A DNA stretch of 64,000 bases. It comes from Leptospirales bacterium (GTDB lineage: Bacteria > Spirochaetota > Leptospiria > Leptospirales > Leptonemataceae). Below are positions 25,040 to 34,655 of the stretch, in pieces. A program made the translations under genes and the position numbers. How positions within the stretch are numbered: position 1 is the stretch's first letter; every line of letters starts with the position of its first letter. The DNA lies in assembly GCA_016788865.1 (NCBI GenBank), contig JAEUSB010000059.1, positions 62,001 through 126,000 on the forward strand. The letters are read 5' to 3'. The notes below the pieces were generated by a model. That model did not search any database, had not been told where the DNA came from, and was given only the letters and a program-made list of their open reading frames with translations.

Positions 25040-25786
25040 TTAGGACTGATCCAATTCTTTGCGCAATTGAACGGGTTTTGATTTCTTCCGCAGGCGGATA
25101 TTGATCATCTCCACCACAATTGAGAATGCCATTGCAAAATACACGTATCCCTTTGGTATGTGCAGATCAAATCCTTCGCCGACTAACGTCATTCCAACAA
25201 GGATTAGAAATGAAAGCGCCAGCATCTTCACGGTCGGATGCGCGTCCACGAAGTCTCCAATGGATTTTGCTGCAAGCATCATCACGCAAACAGAAAGCAT
25301 GATTGCGATGATCATGACGGGAACATGGTCAGCAAGACCCACAGCCGTAATTACAGAATCGAGCGAGAAGACGATATCTATGACAGCGATCTGAATTAAG
25401 ACAGAAAAGAAACTTGATGCTTTGTGACCTTCACCTTCCAGCTCTCCCCCGCCCTCAAGAGAGTTATGCACTTCCATCACCGATTTGGCGATCAGGAAAA
25501 GTCCGCCTCCGATCAAGATTATATCCCGTCCTGAAATCTCATTGGCCAGAACGGTGAAAATTGGCGCCGTCAAGCGCATCAACCAGGACAATGAAAGGAG
25601 CAACAGGATCCGCGATACCATTGCAAGTCCCAGACCCAGGAATCGCGCCCTGGCTCGTTGCTCAGCCGGTAGTCGACCCACCAGTATTGAAATGAAAATA
25701 ATGTTATCAATCCCCAGTACGATTTCCAGGGCTGTCAGGGTGGCCAGAGACACCCAGGCTTCCGGTGAACTTATCCAATCAAACAT
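25040..25786 (-). CDS. TerC-family integral membrane protein
   Basis: About 248 residues with seven or so membrane segments and the family signatures LEIVLGIDNIIFISILVGRL and VIDIVFSLDSVITAVGL. In these, aspartates within the membrane are thought to bind metal ions. The family is linked to tellurite resistance, and some members export manganese. This one also carries EGEGHKASSF in the central loop, as in the YjbE/YkoY-like branch. The ATG at 25786 follows GAGGAAAAC, a good ribosome site; an upstream ATG at 25825 is less likely. It is a single gene with a hairpin after it and is not part of a ter operon. Confidence 0.9.
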   Translation of the reverse strand: MFDWISSPEAWVSLATLTALEIVLGIDNIIFISILVGRLPAEQRARARFLGLGLAMVSRILLLLSLSWLMRLTAPIFTVLANEISGRDIILIGGGLFLIAKSVMEVHNSLEGGGELEGEGHKASSFFSVLIQIAVIDIVFSLDSVITAVGLADHVPVMIIAIMLSVCVMMLAAKSIGDFVDAHPTVKMLALSFLILVGMTLVGEGFDLHIPKGYVYFAMAFSIVVEMINIRLRKKSKPVQLRKELDQS

Positions 25787-25894
25787 GTTTTCCTCGCAGG
25801 CCTGGTGATCTATGAGGGCGGCCATACGTCAAGGCAGAAAACCGCGGTAGCACCTGAAATAAAATGCACCTTACATTGAGAAGCCGGCGCTCGA

Positions 25895-26815
25895 TCAAGC
25901 CAGCCAGTCGTTCCGCATTTTAGAGCGTTGTTCCCTGTTTGGAACTATACCGCTGCCACCACGAAGATTGTCTGCAAGGTGTTCCAGCTTTGAAGTGGCG
26001 GGAATTACGAATTGAATTTGGTCGCTCGCAAGGATGAATTTCAAAAAGTATTCAGCCCAGGATGTTATACCAATTTCTTGAGCCCAGGTAGGAATTGCCT
26101 TCCCCCGCACTCGACCAAACAGTCTGCCCTTATCAAAAGGTTCGTTTGCAACTACTGCAACACCAAGGTCGAATGCCAACGGAATCAGGCGTCTTTCTGC
26201 TTCAGTCTCCGCAATTGAGTAGGGAATCTGCAAGAAATCAAATTTGTGGGCTTTTAGAACCTGTTCAAGCTCAGCAAAGGCACCGACCGAATAATGCGTG
26301 ATACCTACGTATTTGAAAATCCCTTCCGCTTTCCATTTTGCAATCGTGCGCAAATGGGATTTCCAATCCACAAGATTGTGAATCTGCATAAGTTCCAGCT
26401 TCTTTCGATTCAACTTCCGCATGGAATCACGCATTTGTCGCTCGCCTTCCTGCTGCCCCTGCGTCCACACCTTGGTCGCGACAAAGAGCCGCTCTACTAG
26501 ATCCGCAGTCGATGCTGCTGCGCCCAATACGCTTTCAGAACTTCCATACATTGGTGAAGAATCTACAAGTGTCCCACCAGCGTTTGCAAATGCGTTTAAG
26601 ATCCTGACCAAATTCTGGCGCTTTCCCTCGTCATTTCCCACATCAAAGTTTTTGTAGGTGCCAAGCCCCACCCTGCCGAGCAGCTCGCCGCTCGATGGTA
26701 TTTTCGCTTTCCACATGGCTTTGCGCTCGGACACGGCAGGGACTCCTGGAAGGGCCTCGAGCCGTGGTACTAACGGCAACAACAGTGACCCTAGAATAAA
26801 TTCTTTTCGATTCAT
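25895..26815 (-). CDS. Exported aldo/keto reductase
   Basis: A 306-residue AKR TIM-barrel protein. The catalytic tetrad is visible: Asp and Tyr in TLVDSSPMYGSSE, Lys in FVATKVWT and His in LMQIHNL. KYVGITHYS and FLQIPYSI follow as in the family. The first 25 residues (MNRKEFILGSLLLPLVPRLEA) look like an export signal of the RKEF-FL kind seen on periplasmic AKRs, though without a full twin-arginine pair. It is therefore probably periplasmic, which is unusual for an NAD(P)H enzyme; several Tat-exported AKRs are known. The substrate is unknown. It is divergent from the transporter at 26911. Confidence 0.82.
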   Translation of the reverse strand: MNRKEFILGSLLLPLVPRLEALPGVPAVSERKAMWKAKIPSSGELLGRVGLGTYKNFDVGNDEGKRQNLVRILNAFANAGGTLVDSSPMYGSSESVLGAAASTADLVERLFVATKVWTQGQQEGERQMRDSMRKLNRKKLELMQIHNLVDWKSHLRTIAKWKAEGIFKYVGITHYSVGAFAELEQVLKAHKFDFLQIPYSIAETEAERRLIPLAFDLGVAVVANEPFDKGRLFGRVRGKAIPTWAQEIGITSWAEYFLKFILASDQIQFVIPATSKLEHLADNLRGGSGIVPNREQRSKMRNDWLA

Positions 26816-26910
26816 GCCTGGTCGGAAAACTTCCGTCTTCCCGGATCAATTAGTCATTCAAAAAAAGGAAATCCAGCACAAAACACAGCGTCAACATCGC
26901 CCCCGATACC

Positions 26911-28128
26911 ATGCAGAATCGATCACATGCAGCTCGGGCCGGTTTGATATTCTTCCTATTGCTTTGCAGTTACTATATTCTGAGGCCCGTGCGCGACGAG
27001 ATGGGGATTCAAACGGGCAATGCAAAACTACCATGGTTGTTTACAACAACGTTTATTGCGACCCTGATCCTCGTTCCTGTAACCGGATGGGCAGCGCGCA
27101 GCATCGCTCGCCGCATACTCGTCCCAGGCGCCTTCGCTTTCTTTGTGCTGAACGTCCTGGGTTTCTATTTGAGCTTCCTGCAAGGCGTCTCGTCGCTCTC
27201 GGCCGGGATCTTCTTTGTCTGGCTGAGTATATTTAACCTGCTTGCAGTTTCCTTGTTCTGGAGTCGTATGGGTGACCTGTTCTCCCCCGACGAAGCAAAG
27301 CTGTTCTATGGATACGTGTCGGCTGGGGGGACGATAGGCGCTCTTGTTGGCCCACTCCTCACGGGATTCCTGGTCCAAACAATTGGAATCGGAAACTTGT
27401 TGCTAATTTCGGCGGCAATGCTGACCACAGCAGGGGCACTCCTCGTAGGCATGAAATCGGCCGTTTCTGATCCCGCAGCAGGAATCGGTGGGGAAATCCT
27501 CTCTGGTGTGAAGCTGACTCTCGAACTGCCGCTGAGACGGCTGGCAATTCTTGTGATTTGTTACTCAACAACATCAACGCTGGTGTACCTGGCTCTGCTG
27601 GAGGAGGTGGGCAAGACATCTGATGGGGCGGCCAGGACTTCCTATTTCGCCTATCTGGATCTGGTCACAAACATCGTGACATTGATCATTCAGACTTTCG
27701 TCACGGCGCGCCTCACCAGGGCGGCCGGGTTTCGGACAATCCTTACGGCTGTCCCTGGTCTGGTTGCTTTGAGCCTGATTGTCCTCATCCTTGCCTCAAA
27801 CCTGCCAGGTTTGGGCGGACTGGTTTCATTAATGACGTTACTTGCTATTGCACAGACGCTGAATCGCGCGGGAGACTACGCTCTGATGAAACCCGCAAGA
27901 GAAATGATCTACGCAACTGTGGACGCGGAGCGACGCTACAAAGCGAAGAGTTTTATAGACACGGCGGTGTATCGCGCCTGCGATGCTGCTGGTTCCTGGT
28001 TGATTTCCGCCGTCAAAGCAGTCGGTGCGAGTCCTCTGATTTACGTGGGCCTGCCAATTGCACTCCTCTGGATTCTTACGGGCTTTCGGGCCGGCAAAGC
28101 ACAGGACGCTGTGCAAAACAATCCCTAG
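26911..28128 (+). CDS. NTP/NDP exchange transporter-like MFS protein
   Basis: A 405-residue protein with about eleven or twelve membrane segments. The tail segment ALMKPAREMIYATVDAERRY followed by KAKSFIDTAVYRACDAAGSW is the most conserved signature of the ATP/ADP translocase-like (Npt/Tlc) group. The start SYYILRPVRDEMGIQTG also matches that group. True energy parasites use such carriers to take up host nucleotides. In free-living bacteria, members of this branch are of unknown substrate and are shorter (about 400 residues), as here. A nucleotide-exchange role should therefore not be assumed. The stop overlaps the convergent SGNH hydrolase stop by four bases. Confidence 0.78.
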   Translation: MQNRSHAARAGLIFFLLLCSYYILRPVRDEMGIQTGNAKLPWLFTTTFIATLILVPVTGWAARSIARRILVPGAFAFFVLNVLGFYLSFLQGVSSLSAGIFFVWLSIFNLLAVSLFWSRMGDLFSPDEAKLFYGYVSAGGTIGALVGPLLTGFLVQTIGIGNLLLISAAMLTTAGALLVGMKSAVSDPAAGIGGEILSGVKLTLELPLRRLAILVICYSTTSTLVYLALLEEVGKTSDGAARTSYFAYLDLVTNIVTLIIQTFVTARLTRAAGFRTILTAVPGLVALSLIVLILASNLPGLGGLVSLMTLLAIAQTLNRAGDYALMKPAREMIYATVDAERRYKAKSFIDTAVYRACDAAGSWLISAVKAVGASPLIYVGLPIALLWILTGFRAGKAQDAVQNNP

Positions 28129-28859
28129 TCTTTGCAGGCACGGGCCGCAGCCATCTGTGCATTTGCTTCCAAAGCAATCGTCTCATGACCGAGTGCTGTG
28201 TAGTGAAGCTGGTCCCAGGTAAATTCAGCCTTCAAGAAGCCGGGCTTCTTCTTGTCTTCGAGGATATCGTAGACATCGATAACTACGAAGCCGCGCGCTT
28301 TCGATTGCCGGATCCAATCGTTAATCTTTTCTGTGCCGTTCTGATAAGGCACAGTCCACGTCGCATAGCCTCTCCACGGGCCCAGCGTTGTCAGTATCAC
28401 TGTCAGCCCCTGCTTTGCAGCACTCTTAGTCATACGATCGATAGCCGCAATCGATCCTTCGGGGTCGCCGCTTGAATTCACGCCAAGGCTGATGATAACG
28501 GTGTCATGCCCGTTCGCCATGACCTTTCCAAAATTCCGTTCCGCATAAAACGCATTGTTTCCCACGCTTGAATAAGCGTCAGAACCCGGGATATTCTTGC
28601 TTGTTCTGGGATCATTGTCCTCGGAGACAAAGGTGGCACCGGCAAACGCATTCTTTTCTGGGATCTGATTTAAGTAGTTGGTGAATCCGCCAAAGTTCTT
28701 GAGCCCCGGGTCAAATATTCGCGAATCGCCAATGATTCCAACCGACCTGGGTGCCGGAATACCGGGATGATGGCACTCGCGGGTTGTCTGGCAGTTAATC
28801 TGGAGCGGAATAGCCAGGAGTGATAGAAACGCGCCCGACCAAATGGTTCCGAGGCGCAT
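28125..28859 (-). CDS. Exported SGNH/GDSL hydrolase
   Basis: A 244-residue protein with a hydrophobic signal ending LAIPLQINC, a possible lipoprotein cleavage site. SGNH blocks are present: block I GIIGDSRIF with the nucleophilic Ser, block III SLGVNSSGD with the oxyanion Asn, and block V DQLHYTALGH with the catalytic Asp and His. It is probably a lipid, acyl or acetyl ester hydrolase anchored outside the cytoplasm. It lies directly downstream of korB's stop in opposite order (9 bp between korB stop and this start) and may be read through from korAB. Functional linkage to korAB is not evident. Confidence 0.82.
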   Translation of the reverse strand: MRLGTIWSGAFLSLLAIPLQINCQTTRECHHPGIPAPRSVGIIGDSRIFDPGLKNFGGFTNYLNQIPEKNAFAGATFVSEDNDPRTSKNIPGSDAYSSVGNNAFYAERNFGKVMANGHDTVIISLGVNSSGDPEGSIAAIDRMTKSAAKQGLTVILTTLGPWRGYATWTVPYQNGTEKINDWIRQSKARGFVVIDVYDILEDKKKPGFLKAEFTWDQLHYTALGHETIALEANAQMAAARACKD

Positions 28860-28867
28860 CCGGTTTC

Positions 28868-29899
28868 TTAAAGAATTTCCCAGGTTTTATCACCTGAGAG
28901 AATTTTGTTCAGAGGAAGTTTGCCTTTCTTCTCTTGAGCCTGGGCTAATTGACGTGTCATTTCTTCTTCATAGATTGGACGGTCTTCTACAAACAGAACA
29001 CCGAACGGCCGTGGCAAACCATGCGACGCTGGCGCGTCAAAGAAACGAGCCAGAATATTTGCCTTTGTCTTGTCGCGTTCGTCGTGGACCCAGAGATCTT
29101 CATGGCTGCGTCCATTTGCGCCAATTTCGATCACTACTGGCTTTTCACCATCGAGCATGATGCCCTTTGTGTCATTCTCACCAAAGATCAATGGCTTGCC
29201 ATGCTCAACCATCAGCGCCTCTTCTTTTTTTGTCTCACGATCCGTGTAGGCGAAGAATGCTGCATCATTGAAGACCGGGCAGTTTTGATAGATTTCAAGC
29301 ATTACAGTTCCGCGATGCTCGTTTGCACGCTTGATCATGGCCTGCATGTGCTTGGGATCGCGATCCAGAGTGCGAGCAACCATGGATGCACGTGCACCCA
29401 GAGCCAGCTCAGCCGGGTTGAAAGGATCTTCCAGCGAACCAAACGGAGTACTTTTGGTTACCTTACCCTTCTCGGATGTTGGTGAATACTGGCCTTTGGT
29501 CAGACCGTAAATCTGATTGTTGAACAACATCACTTTGATATCGAAGTTTCTTCGCATCAGGTGAATGAAATGATTTCCACCAATGGAAAGCGCATCGCCG
29601 TCGCCGGTAACTACCCAGACATGCAGATCGGGCTGAACAGCCTTGAGGCCAGACGCGATTGCAAAAGCGCGCCCGTGGATGCTGTGCATTCCATAGGTTT
29701 CCATGTAATACGGAAAGCGCGAAGAGCAACCAATGCCTGAAACAAATGCGAACTTCTCGCGCGGGTATCCAAACTCAGGCAGAATTGTCTGAACCTGTTT
29801 CAGAATGGAGTAGTCTCCGCAACCCGGACACCACTTCACTTCCTGATTGGACGTAAAGTCCTTGGCCGTAAGTTTTGCTGTGGTGATTGGTGCCGACAC
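28868..29899 (-). CDS. korB: 2-oxoacid:ferredoxin oxidoreductase, beta subunit
   Basis: A 343-residue TPP-binding subunit that decarboxylates 2-oxoglutarate (or a related 2-oxoacid) to acyl-CoA with ferredoxin as electron acceptor. It shows KWCPGCGDYSIL, IGCSSRFPYY and NCPVFND, whose cysteines hold the [4Fe-4S] cluster, and VVTGDGDALSIGGNHFIH for TPP-magnesium. The start is a GTG that overlaps the korA stop by one base (TAGTG at 29897-29901), with GAGGAG eight bases upstream, so translation is coupled to korA. No ferredoxin-like delta subunit gene is adjacent. This fits the two-subunit aerobic Kor enzymes that replace 2-oxoglutarate dehydrogenase. Confidence 0.94.
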   Translation of the reverse strand: MSAPITTAKLTAKDFTSNQEVKWCPGCGDYSILKQVQTILPEFGYPREKFAFVSGIGCSSRFPYYMETYGMHSIHGRAFAIASGLKAVQPDLHVWVVTGDGDALSIGGNHFIHLMRRNFDIKVMLFNNQIYGLTKGQYSPTSEKGKVTKSTPFGSLEDPFNPAELALGARASMVARTLDRDPKHMQAMIKRANEHRGTVMLEIYQNCPVFNDAAFFAYTDRETKKEEALMVEHGKPLIFGENDTKGIMLDGEKPVVIEIGANGRSHEDLWVHDERDKTKANILARFFDAPASHGLPRPFGVLFVEDRPIYEEEMTRQLAQAQEKKGKLPLNKILSGDKTWEIL

Positions 29900-31761
29900 T
29901 AGAGTAACTCCTCGATCTTAGCTTTGATCTCAGTTGTTGCAAAAGGGAGGCCCTGCACCTTATTGAGACCAATAGCCGGAATCAGATATTTCGCGCGAAT
30001 CAACTGAATCAATTGACCGCAGTTGATTTCAGGAATAAGAACTTTCTCAAACCCTTTCAGCAGTTGCTCCAGGTTCTTTGGAAATGGATTCAGATGACGA
30101 AGATGCAGCTGTGCTACGTCTTTTCCTTCTTTCTGCAATTCTTGCACGGCGGCTTTGATTGCGCCAAAGGTTGAACCCCAGCCCAGGACCAGGACCTTTG
30201 CATTTTCGCGACCGCTATCAAGCTTAGCGAGCGGGATGCTGTCGGCGATCTTTGCAACCTTCTCTGCACGCAGACGAACCATCAGCTCATGATTCTTTGG
30301 ATCATACGAGACGTTGCCTGTTTCATTCTGTTTTTCCAGACCACCAATTCGGTGTTCCATGCCTGGCGTTCCGGGCTTCACCCATGGACGCACAAGCTTA
30401 TCATTTCTCTTATAAGGCAGATAGACGCCATTGTCGCCGTTGGGAACTTCAAGGAAGCGGACGTCGATTGCAGGAATCTGATCTTCAGTTGGAAACTTCC
30501 AGGGCTCGGAGCCGTTTGCAATGTATCCATCGCTCAGCACGATTACCGGAGTCATATGTTCTAACGTTATGCGGCAAGCCTCATACATTGCTTCAAACGC
30601 GTCTGCCGGAGTCGCAAGAGCCACGATTGGAAGAGGCGCTTCTCCATGGCGGCCATACATTGCCATCAAGAGGTCAGCCTGCTCTGTTCGCGTAGGAAGT
30701 CCGGTGGATGGACCACCGCGCTGGATATCAATGATAACCAGCGGGATCTCAAGCATGGTTGCAAGGCCCATTGCCTCTGCCTTCAGGGACATCCCTGGCC
30801 CTGAAGTTGTGGTTACACCAATGGCACCGGCATACGATGCACCAATTGCAGAAGTGATAGCTGCGATTTCATCTTCCGCCTGGAAGGTGCGCACGCCGTT
30901 TGCTTTGTATTTGGAAAGTTCGTGTAAGATATCAGAGGCAGGCGTAATTGGATACGATCCAAGAAAAAGAGGAAGACCCGTCTTCTCCATGGCCGTGATC
31001 AATGCAACGGCAACGGCCTGGTTCCCGGTAATGTTTCTGTAGACGCCCGGTGGCAGCTTCGCGGGTGCAACCTTGTAACGAGTGGTGAAGATTTCTGCGG
31101 TTTCGCCGTAGTTCCAGCCAGCCTTGAGTGCTTTGATGTTTGCTTCTGCAATGATTGGTTTCTTTGTGAATTTTTCCGTGATGAACTTCAGCGTGTAGTC
31201 CATGGATCGATCAAACATCCAGAACAAAACACCAAGCACGAACATGTTCTTGGACCGATCGATATCCTTGGCGCCAATTTCAAGCTCTGCCAGGCTGTCT
31301 TTGGTCAGACGCGAAACGTCGATCTTATATACTACGTAATCATCAAGCGTGCTGTCTTCCAGCGGCTGCGCGCCAGCCGGGTATTGCGCAAGCTTCAGGT
31401 TTCTTTCGTCGAAACCGGCAGTGTTCAACACTACGATCCCGCCGCGTTTGAGGTTTTTCAGATCTGCTTTGAGCGCTGCCGCATTCATGGCAACGAGCAC
31501 GTCGTAACGGTCGCCAGGAGTGAAAATTTCTTTGCTGCCGAAGTGAACCTGGAAGCCGGAAACGCCAGCCAGTGTTCCAGCCGGGGCACGAATCTCTGCC
31601 GGGAATTCCGGGAATGTGCTGAGGTCGCTTCCAAGGACGGCCGTCGTGTCCGTAAACTGCATCCCGGTTAGCTGCATCCCATCGCCGGAGTCACCGGAGA
31701 ATCGTATTACGATACTTTCGGCCTCCCTGACATCAAGGTGCTTGGTTGCAGTTGTTTCCAT
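29899..31761 (-). CDS. korA: 2-oxoacid:ferredoxin oxidoreductase, fused gamma-alpha subunit
   Basis: 620 residues. The N-terminal third is the gamma domain (IVIRFSGDSGDGMQLTGMQF, FPEFPAEIRAPAGTLAGVSG). The rest is the alpha (pyrimidine-binding) domain with GSYPITPASDILHELS, TTSGPGMSLKAEAMGLA, IDIQRGGPSTGLPT and SDGYIANGSEPW. The fused layout is that of two-subunit 2-oxoglutarate:ferredoxin oxidoreductases. It works with korB directly downstream and links the TCA cycle to ferredoxin reduction. The ATG at 31761 has no strong ribosome site. The 136 bp upstream lies between it and a divergent hypothetical gene and presumably holds both promoters. Confidence 0.95.
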   Translation of the reverse strand: METTATKHLDVREAESIVIRFSGDSGDGMQLTGMQFTDTTAVLGSDLSTFPEFPAEIRAPAGTLAGVSGFQVHFGSKEIFTPGDRYDVLVAMNAAALKADLKNLKRGGIVVLNTAGFDERNLKLAQYPAGAQPLEDSTLDDYVVYKIDVSRLTKDSLAELEIGAKDIDRSKNMFVLGVLFWMFDRSMDYTLKFITEKFTKKPIIAEANIKALKAGWNYGETAEIFTTRYKVAPAKLPPGVYRNITGNQAVAVALITAMEKTGLPLFLGSYPITPASDILHELSKYKANGVRTFQAEDEIAAITSAIGASYAGAIGVTTTSGPGMSLKAEAMGLATMLEIPLVIIDIQRGGPSTGLPTRTEQADLLMAMYGRHGEAPLPIVALATPADAFEAMYEACRITLEHMTPVIVLSDGYIANGSEPWKFPTEDQIPAIDVRFLEVPNGDNGVYLPYKRNDKLVRPWVKPGTPGMEHRIGGLEKQNETGNVSYDPKNHELMVRLRAEKVAKIADSIPLAKLDSGRENAKVLVLGWGSTFGAIKAAVQELQKEGKDVAQLHLRHLNPFPKNLEQLLKGFEKVLIPEINCGQLIQLIRAKYLIPAIGLNKVQGLPFATTEIKAKIEELL

Positions 31762-31897
31762 GGGTTATCGGGAGGTAAGTCCCCTAAATACAAGTCCAGA
31801 ATTCGAGACCATAGAGTCGACTATATTTTACGGGCAATTTGGCCCGAAAAGGCTGGCTTCCCCGCCCCATGGGTCAAAGTAGGAGCAGGGAAACACC

Positions 31898-32539
31898 GTG
31901 AAACTAGAAAGATATATTGTAGTAAAAGATAACTCCGGCAGCCACAACGCAGTCGCGTATTGTGACGTGGATTCATACGTTTATATGGGCACCAGCCCCG
32001 GCTGCAGCGTGGATGACCTGGTGGGTGAACTGGCCCGCGAAGAGTCAGACCAGCCAGCCAATGTGAAAAGCCGGATTCTGGGATGCAACCCGGGACTGCC
32101 GCAATCCCTGAGCTCCGGAAGCCTTGTTCGCGTTAAGACGGAAAAGGCACCCAGCCAGGATAGTGTGTTAGAAGAATTGCCCCTGGCAGGTGGCCCCTAC
32201 CTGAAGTTCTTGAAATTGGCCATCCAGGGCGCAAAGTGGGTGGCCTCCCAGGCCCAGCCCCATGCTTCGGCTGAAGACAAGCGCAGATGGGAAGGTATCC
32301 TTTCGCAGAACAGGTCAAAGGTGATCGCCGACCATGCTGGAATCCTGAAAGCATTGAATATTCCGCTGGGAGAAAACTCGTTTGAGAAGTTTTTCAACAA
32401 AGTCATCCCGGACTTTCTAAAGAAGAAAGGCGTAAATACGAATCTGCTACAACTGCTGGCTTCGCCCGACGGGCTTGTAGTTTTCAGATTTGAGCACATG
32501 CGAATTCTAACCTGCAAAGGCGTGGAAACGTACGCGTAG
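31898..32539 (+). CDS. Hypothetical soluble protein
   Basis: 213 residues; I recognise no family. The N-terminal 80 residues are beta-rich (KLERYIVVKDNSG, VAYCDVDSYVYMG), and the middle and C-terminus are helical and mildly basic, with LKKKGVNTNLLQLLASPDGLVVFRFEHMRI near the end. There is no signal peptide or membrane segment. The GTG start at 31898 is preceded by AGGAG and GCAGGG, and composition and codon use match the neighbours, so the frame is probably real. It is divergent from korA and is followed 121 bp later by the exported WD40 gene. Confidence 0.65.
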   Translation: MKLERYIVVKDNSGSHNAVAYCDVDSYVYMGTSPGCSVDDLVGELAREESDQPANVKSRILGCNPGLPQSLSSGSLVRVKTEKAPSQDSVLEELPLAGGPYLKFLKLAIQGAKWVASQAQPHASAEDKRRWEGILSQNRSKVIADHAGILKALNIPLGENSFEKFFNKVIPDFLKKKGVNTNLLQLLASPDGLVVFRFEHMRILTCKGVETYA

Positions 32540-32660
32540 ACTCGGCTCAAACCGGGAGGTGACTTTCGGTGAAGCTTGCGCAGCTAACGTCACACTTGGA
32601 CGGTTCGGAATGCGCGACTATTGTGTTGCGGTTCGATAACCCGCGCGAGGAGTATAGGCC

Positions 32661-34598
32661 ATGAAACCGAAGAATCTGCTCAGCGTTATTCCCTGGGTTA
32701 TTGGCTGGGTCCTGGTCGTCAGCCAGGTCAATCCAAATCCAAAACAATCCGCTAAACCCTTGGGCATAGAATGGGAATTCCGCAGCAAATCTTCCAGCAA
32801 AAGCGCCGTCGATCTAAGCCCTGATGGGGCCTTACTTGCATCTGGAGGATTCTCGAACATCGAGATACACAATCCGGATTCGGGTGCCCTCGTTCAATCG
32901 CTCCTTTCCCATCGAACGCATGCCCTTAGATTTCGAAAGGATAAGACCCTTGTGGCATTCACATCCCAACGATCACCAGAGAAGTTCCTGATAAACACAG
33001 GGAAGATCGGATTCTATGATCCAAAAAAATCGGAAGCCCTTAAGGAAATCGACATTGCAATCCCGGGCCATCCGCACATACCACCGGCCGCATTTGATGA
33101 AGCAGGTGCAATTCTCGCGGTCGGAGGCTATATGGGTGATCTGGCTGTGGTGGATACGGAATCCGGCCGAACTATTTGGACCAGAAACCAGGCGCACGAT
33201 GAACAAATTCGGTGCGTCGCTGTTACCGCTGATGGTCGCTTCGTGGCAACCGCAGGCAACGATCGCTTGATACACATGTGGCGGACAAGAACGGGTGAAC
33301 TCGTGTCTACCGTTCGAGCACACCAAACTTACATTGTTAAGGTCGCATTTTCCCCGGACGGTCAGTTCCTGGCATCGGGAGATGCACAAGGAGCAGTGCG
33401 GATCTGGGAAACGGCATCTGGCAAAATGGTCCGAAACTTTGCAGGCCATCGGACCGCTATTACGGCGATGAGCTTTAATTCCAATGGCTTAATACTTGCA
33501 ACTGGAGCGGAAGACCTGGGAATGAAACTCTGGGATACGAACTCAGGAACCTTGTTGCTAGAACAACCTGCCATCAAGTCCGAGTACCTCCGTTTTTCAA
33601 ATGAGAACAAACGACTTTTTGTGGTCAGCTATTGGGACGCGACGGTAAGCTCGCGGCTAATTCCGGGTCATCTCCAGCGCCATCCTGGACTCTTTCGAAC
33701 TCCACCGGATCCAGACCTTAGCTGGTCTCCCGCGGAAATTCAACCTGTTTGGAAACGCGTCCAGGAGGATCCTGTACTCGATTTGGCCGTGAGCCCTGAT
33801 GGTACCAAAATCGCTATATTAGAACTTGGTTCCGGTAACCTGTCCTTGCGAGGGGCGAATGATGGCATGGAAATTTGGAAAACCAGAATCCGCTCCAGCA
33901 CCAACAGTACGATCAAGTTTTACGAGGGCAGCAAGATACTTGGGACGTCCAGGTCGTATGACAAGGGTCCGGAATTCGTAGAGGCAGCCTCTGGAAAACT
34001 CCTCCAATTCGCGGACTTGCAGGACCACCATTTCACCATGATGCACATTCAGGAGGGCAGACTGATTAAGCGGTATGATTTCCCGACAATAAATTCCGGG
34101 GAACTCTACACATTCCAACGGTCAGGGGCGATATCGTGGGCCGTTAGCCCCGATCAGCAATGGTTTGCAATCTCGGACGAGGATGGTATCCATATAAAGC
34201 AGCCATCTGGAGAAGCATTGAAAACTATCGCCGCGTCGGCCTCGCAATTGAAATTTTCAAATGACAGTGTTCATTTGAGCTGGTTCCGGGACGATCGAAT
34301 TGAAGTGTATAGCATCCCTCTAGCGAAAGTTGTAAATTCAATTCCAGTCCCCGATAAGAGGATTAATTTCGAACTTTCTCCAAATTCTCAATTGATTGCA
34401 ATTGGCCCGTTCCCCAGTGGATCTGACTTTCCCATTCGACTGATCGATGCCAGGACAGGCAAAGAACTCGCTGCGCTCAAGGGGCATACCAATTGGGCCA
34501 CTCCATTGTTCACACCAGATGGCCAATTCCTCATAACAGCTGCACATCGAGAACTCTGGTTCTGGGATATCCGTGAGTTCTATCCAAAAAGTAAATAG
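32661..34598 (+). CDS. Exported WD40-repeat beta-propeller protein
   Basis: 645 residues. A short hydrophobic N-terminal segment (LLSVIPWVIGWVLVVSQV) acts as a signal or anchor, followed by WD40-type blades. The clearest are AVDLSPDGALLASGG, CVAVTADGRFVATAGNDRLI then MWRTRTGEL, VAFSPDGQFLASGDAQGA then RIWETASGK, and AMSFNSNGLILATGAED then KLWDTNSG. Later blades are degenerate (LAVSPDGTKIAI, AVSPDQQWFAI). Two seven-blade propellers would fit the length. It is probably a periplasmic or surface scaffold; its partner is unknown. GAGGAG lies nine bases before the ATG. Confidence 0.85.
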   Translation: MKPKNLLSVIPWVIGWVLVVSQVNPNPKQSAKPLGIEWEFRSKSSSKSAVDLSPDGALLASGGFSNIEIHNPDSGALVQSLLSHRTHALRFRKDKTLVAFTSQRSPEKFLINTGKIGFYDPKKSEALKEIDIAIPGHPHIPPAAFDEAGAILAVGGYMGDLAVVDTESGRTIWTRNQAHDEQIRCVAVTADGRFVATAGNDRLIHMWRTRTGELVSTVRAHQTYIVKVAFSPDGQFLASGDAQGAVRIWETASGKMVRNFAGHRTAITAMSFNSNGLILATGAEDLGMKLWDTNSGTLLLEQPAIKSEYLRFSNENKRLFVVSYWDATVSSRLIPGHLQRHPGLFRTPPDPDLSWSPAEIQPVWKRVQEDPVLDLAVSPDGTKIAILELGSGNLSLRGANDGMEIWKTRIRSSTNSTIKFYEGSKILGTSRSYDKGPEFVEAASGKLLQFADLQDHHFTMMHIQEGRLIKRYDFPTINSGELYTFQRSGAISWAVSPDQQWFAISDEDGIHIKQPSGEALKTIAASASQLKFSNDSVHLSWFRDDRIEVYSIPLAKVVNSIPVPDKRINFELSPNSQLIAIGPFPSGSDFPIRLIDARTGKELAALKGHTNWATPLFTPDGQFLITAAHRELWFWDIREFYPKSK

Positions 34599-34655
34599 GT
34601 TTCCCTGCTAAAGAATCGTCGTTTGCACTTACCTGCCAGCAGAAATCCCCGGCCA

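Noticed and set aside
26911-28128. Interpretation as an energy-parasite ATP/ADP translocase
   Set aside because: Only the shared signature is present; free-living bacteria carry shorter members of unknown substrate, and the genome content here is not that of an intracellular parasite.
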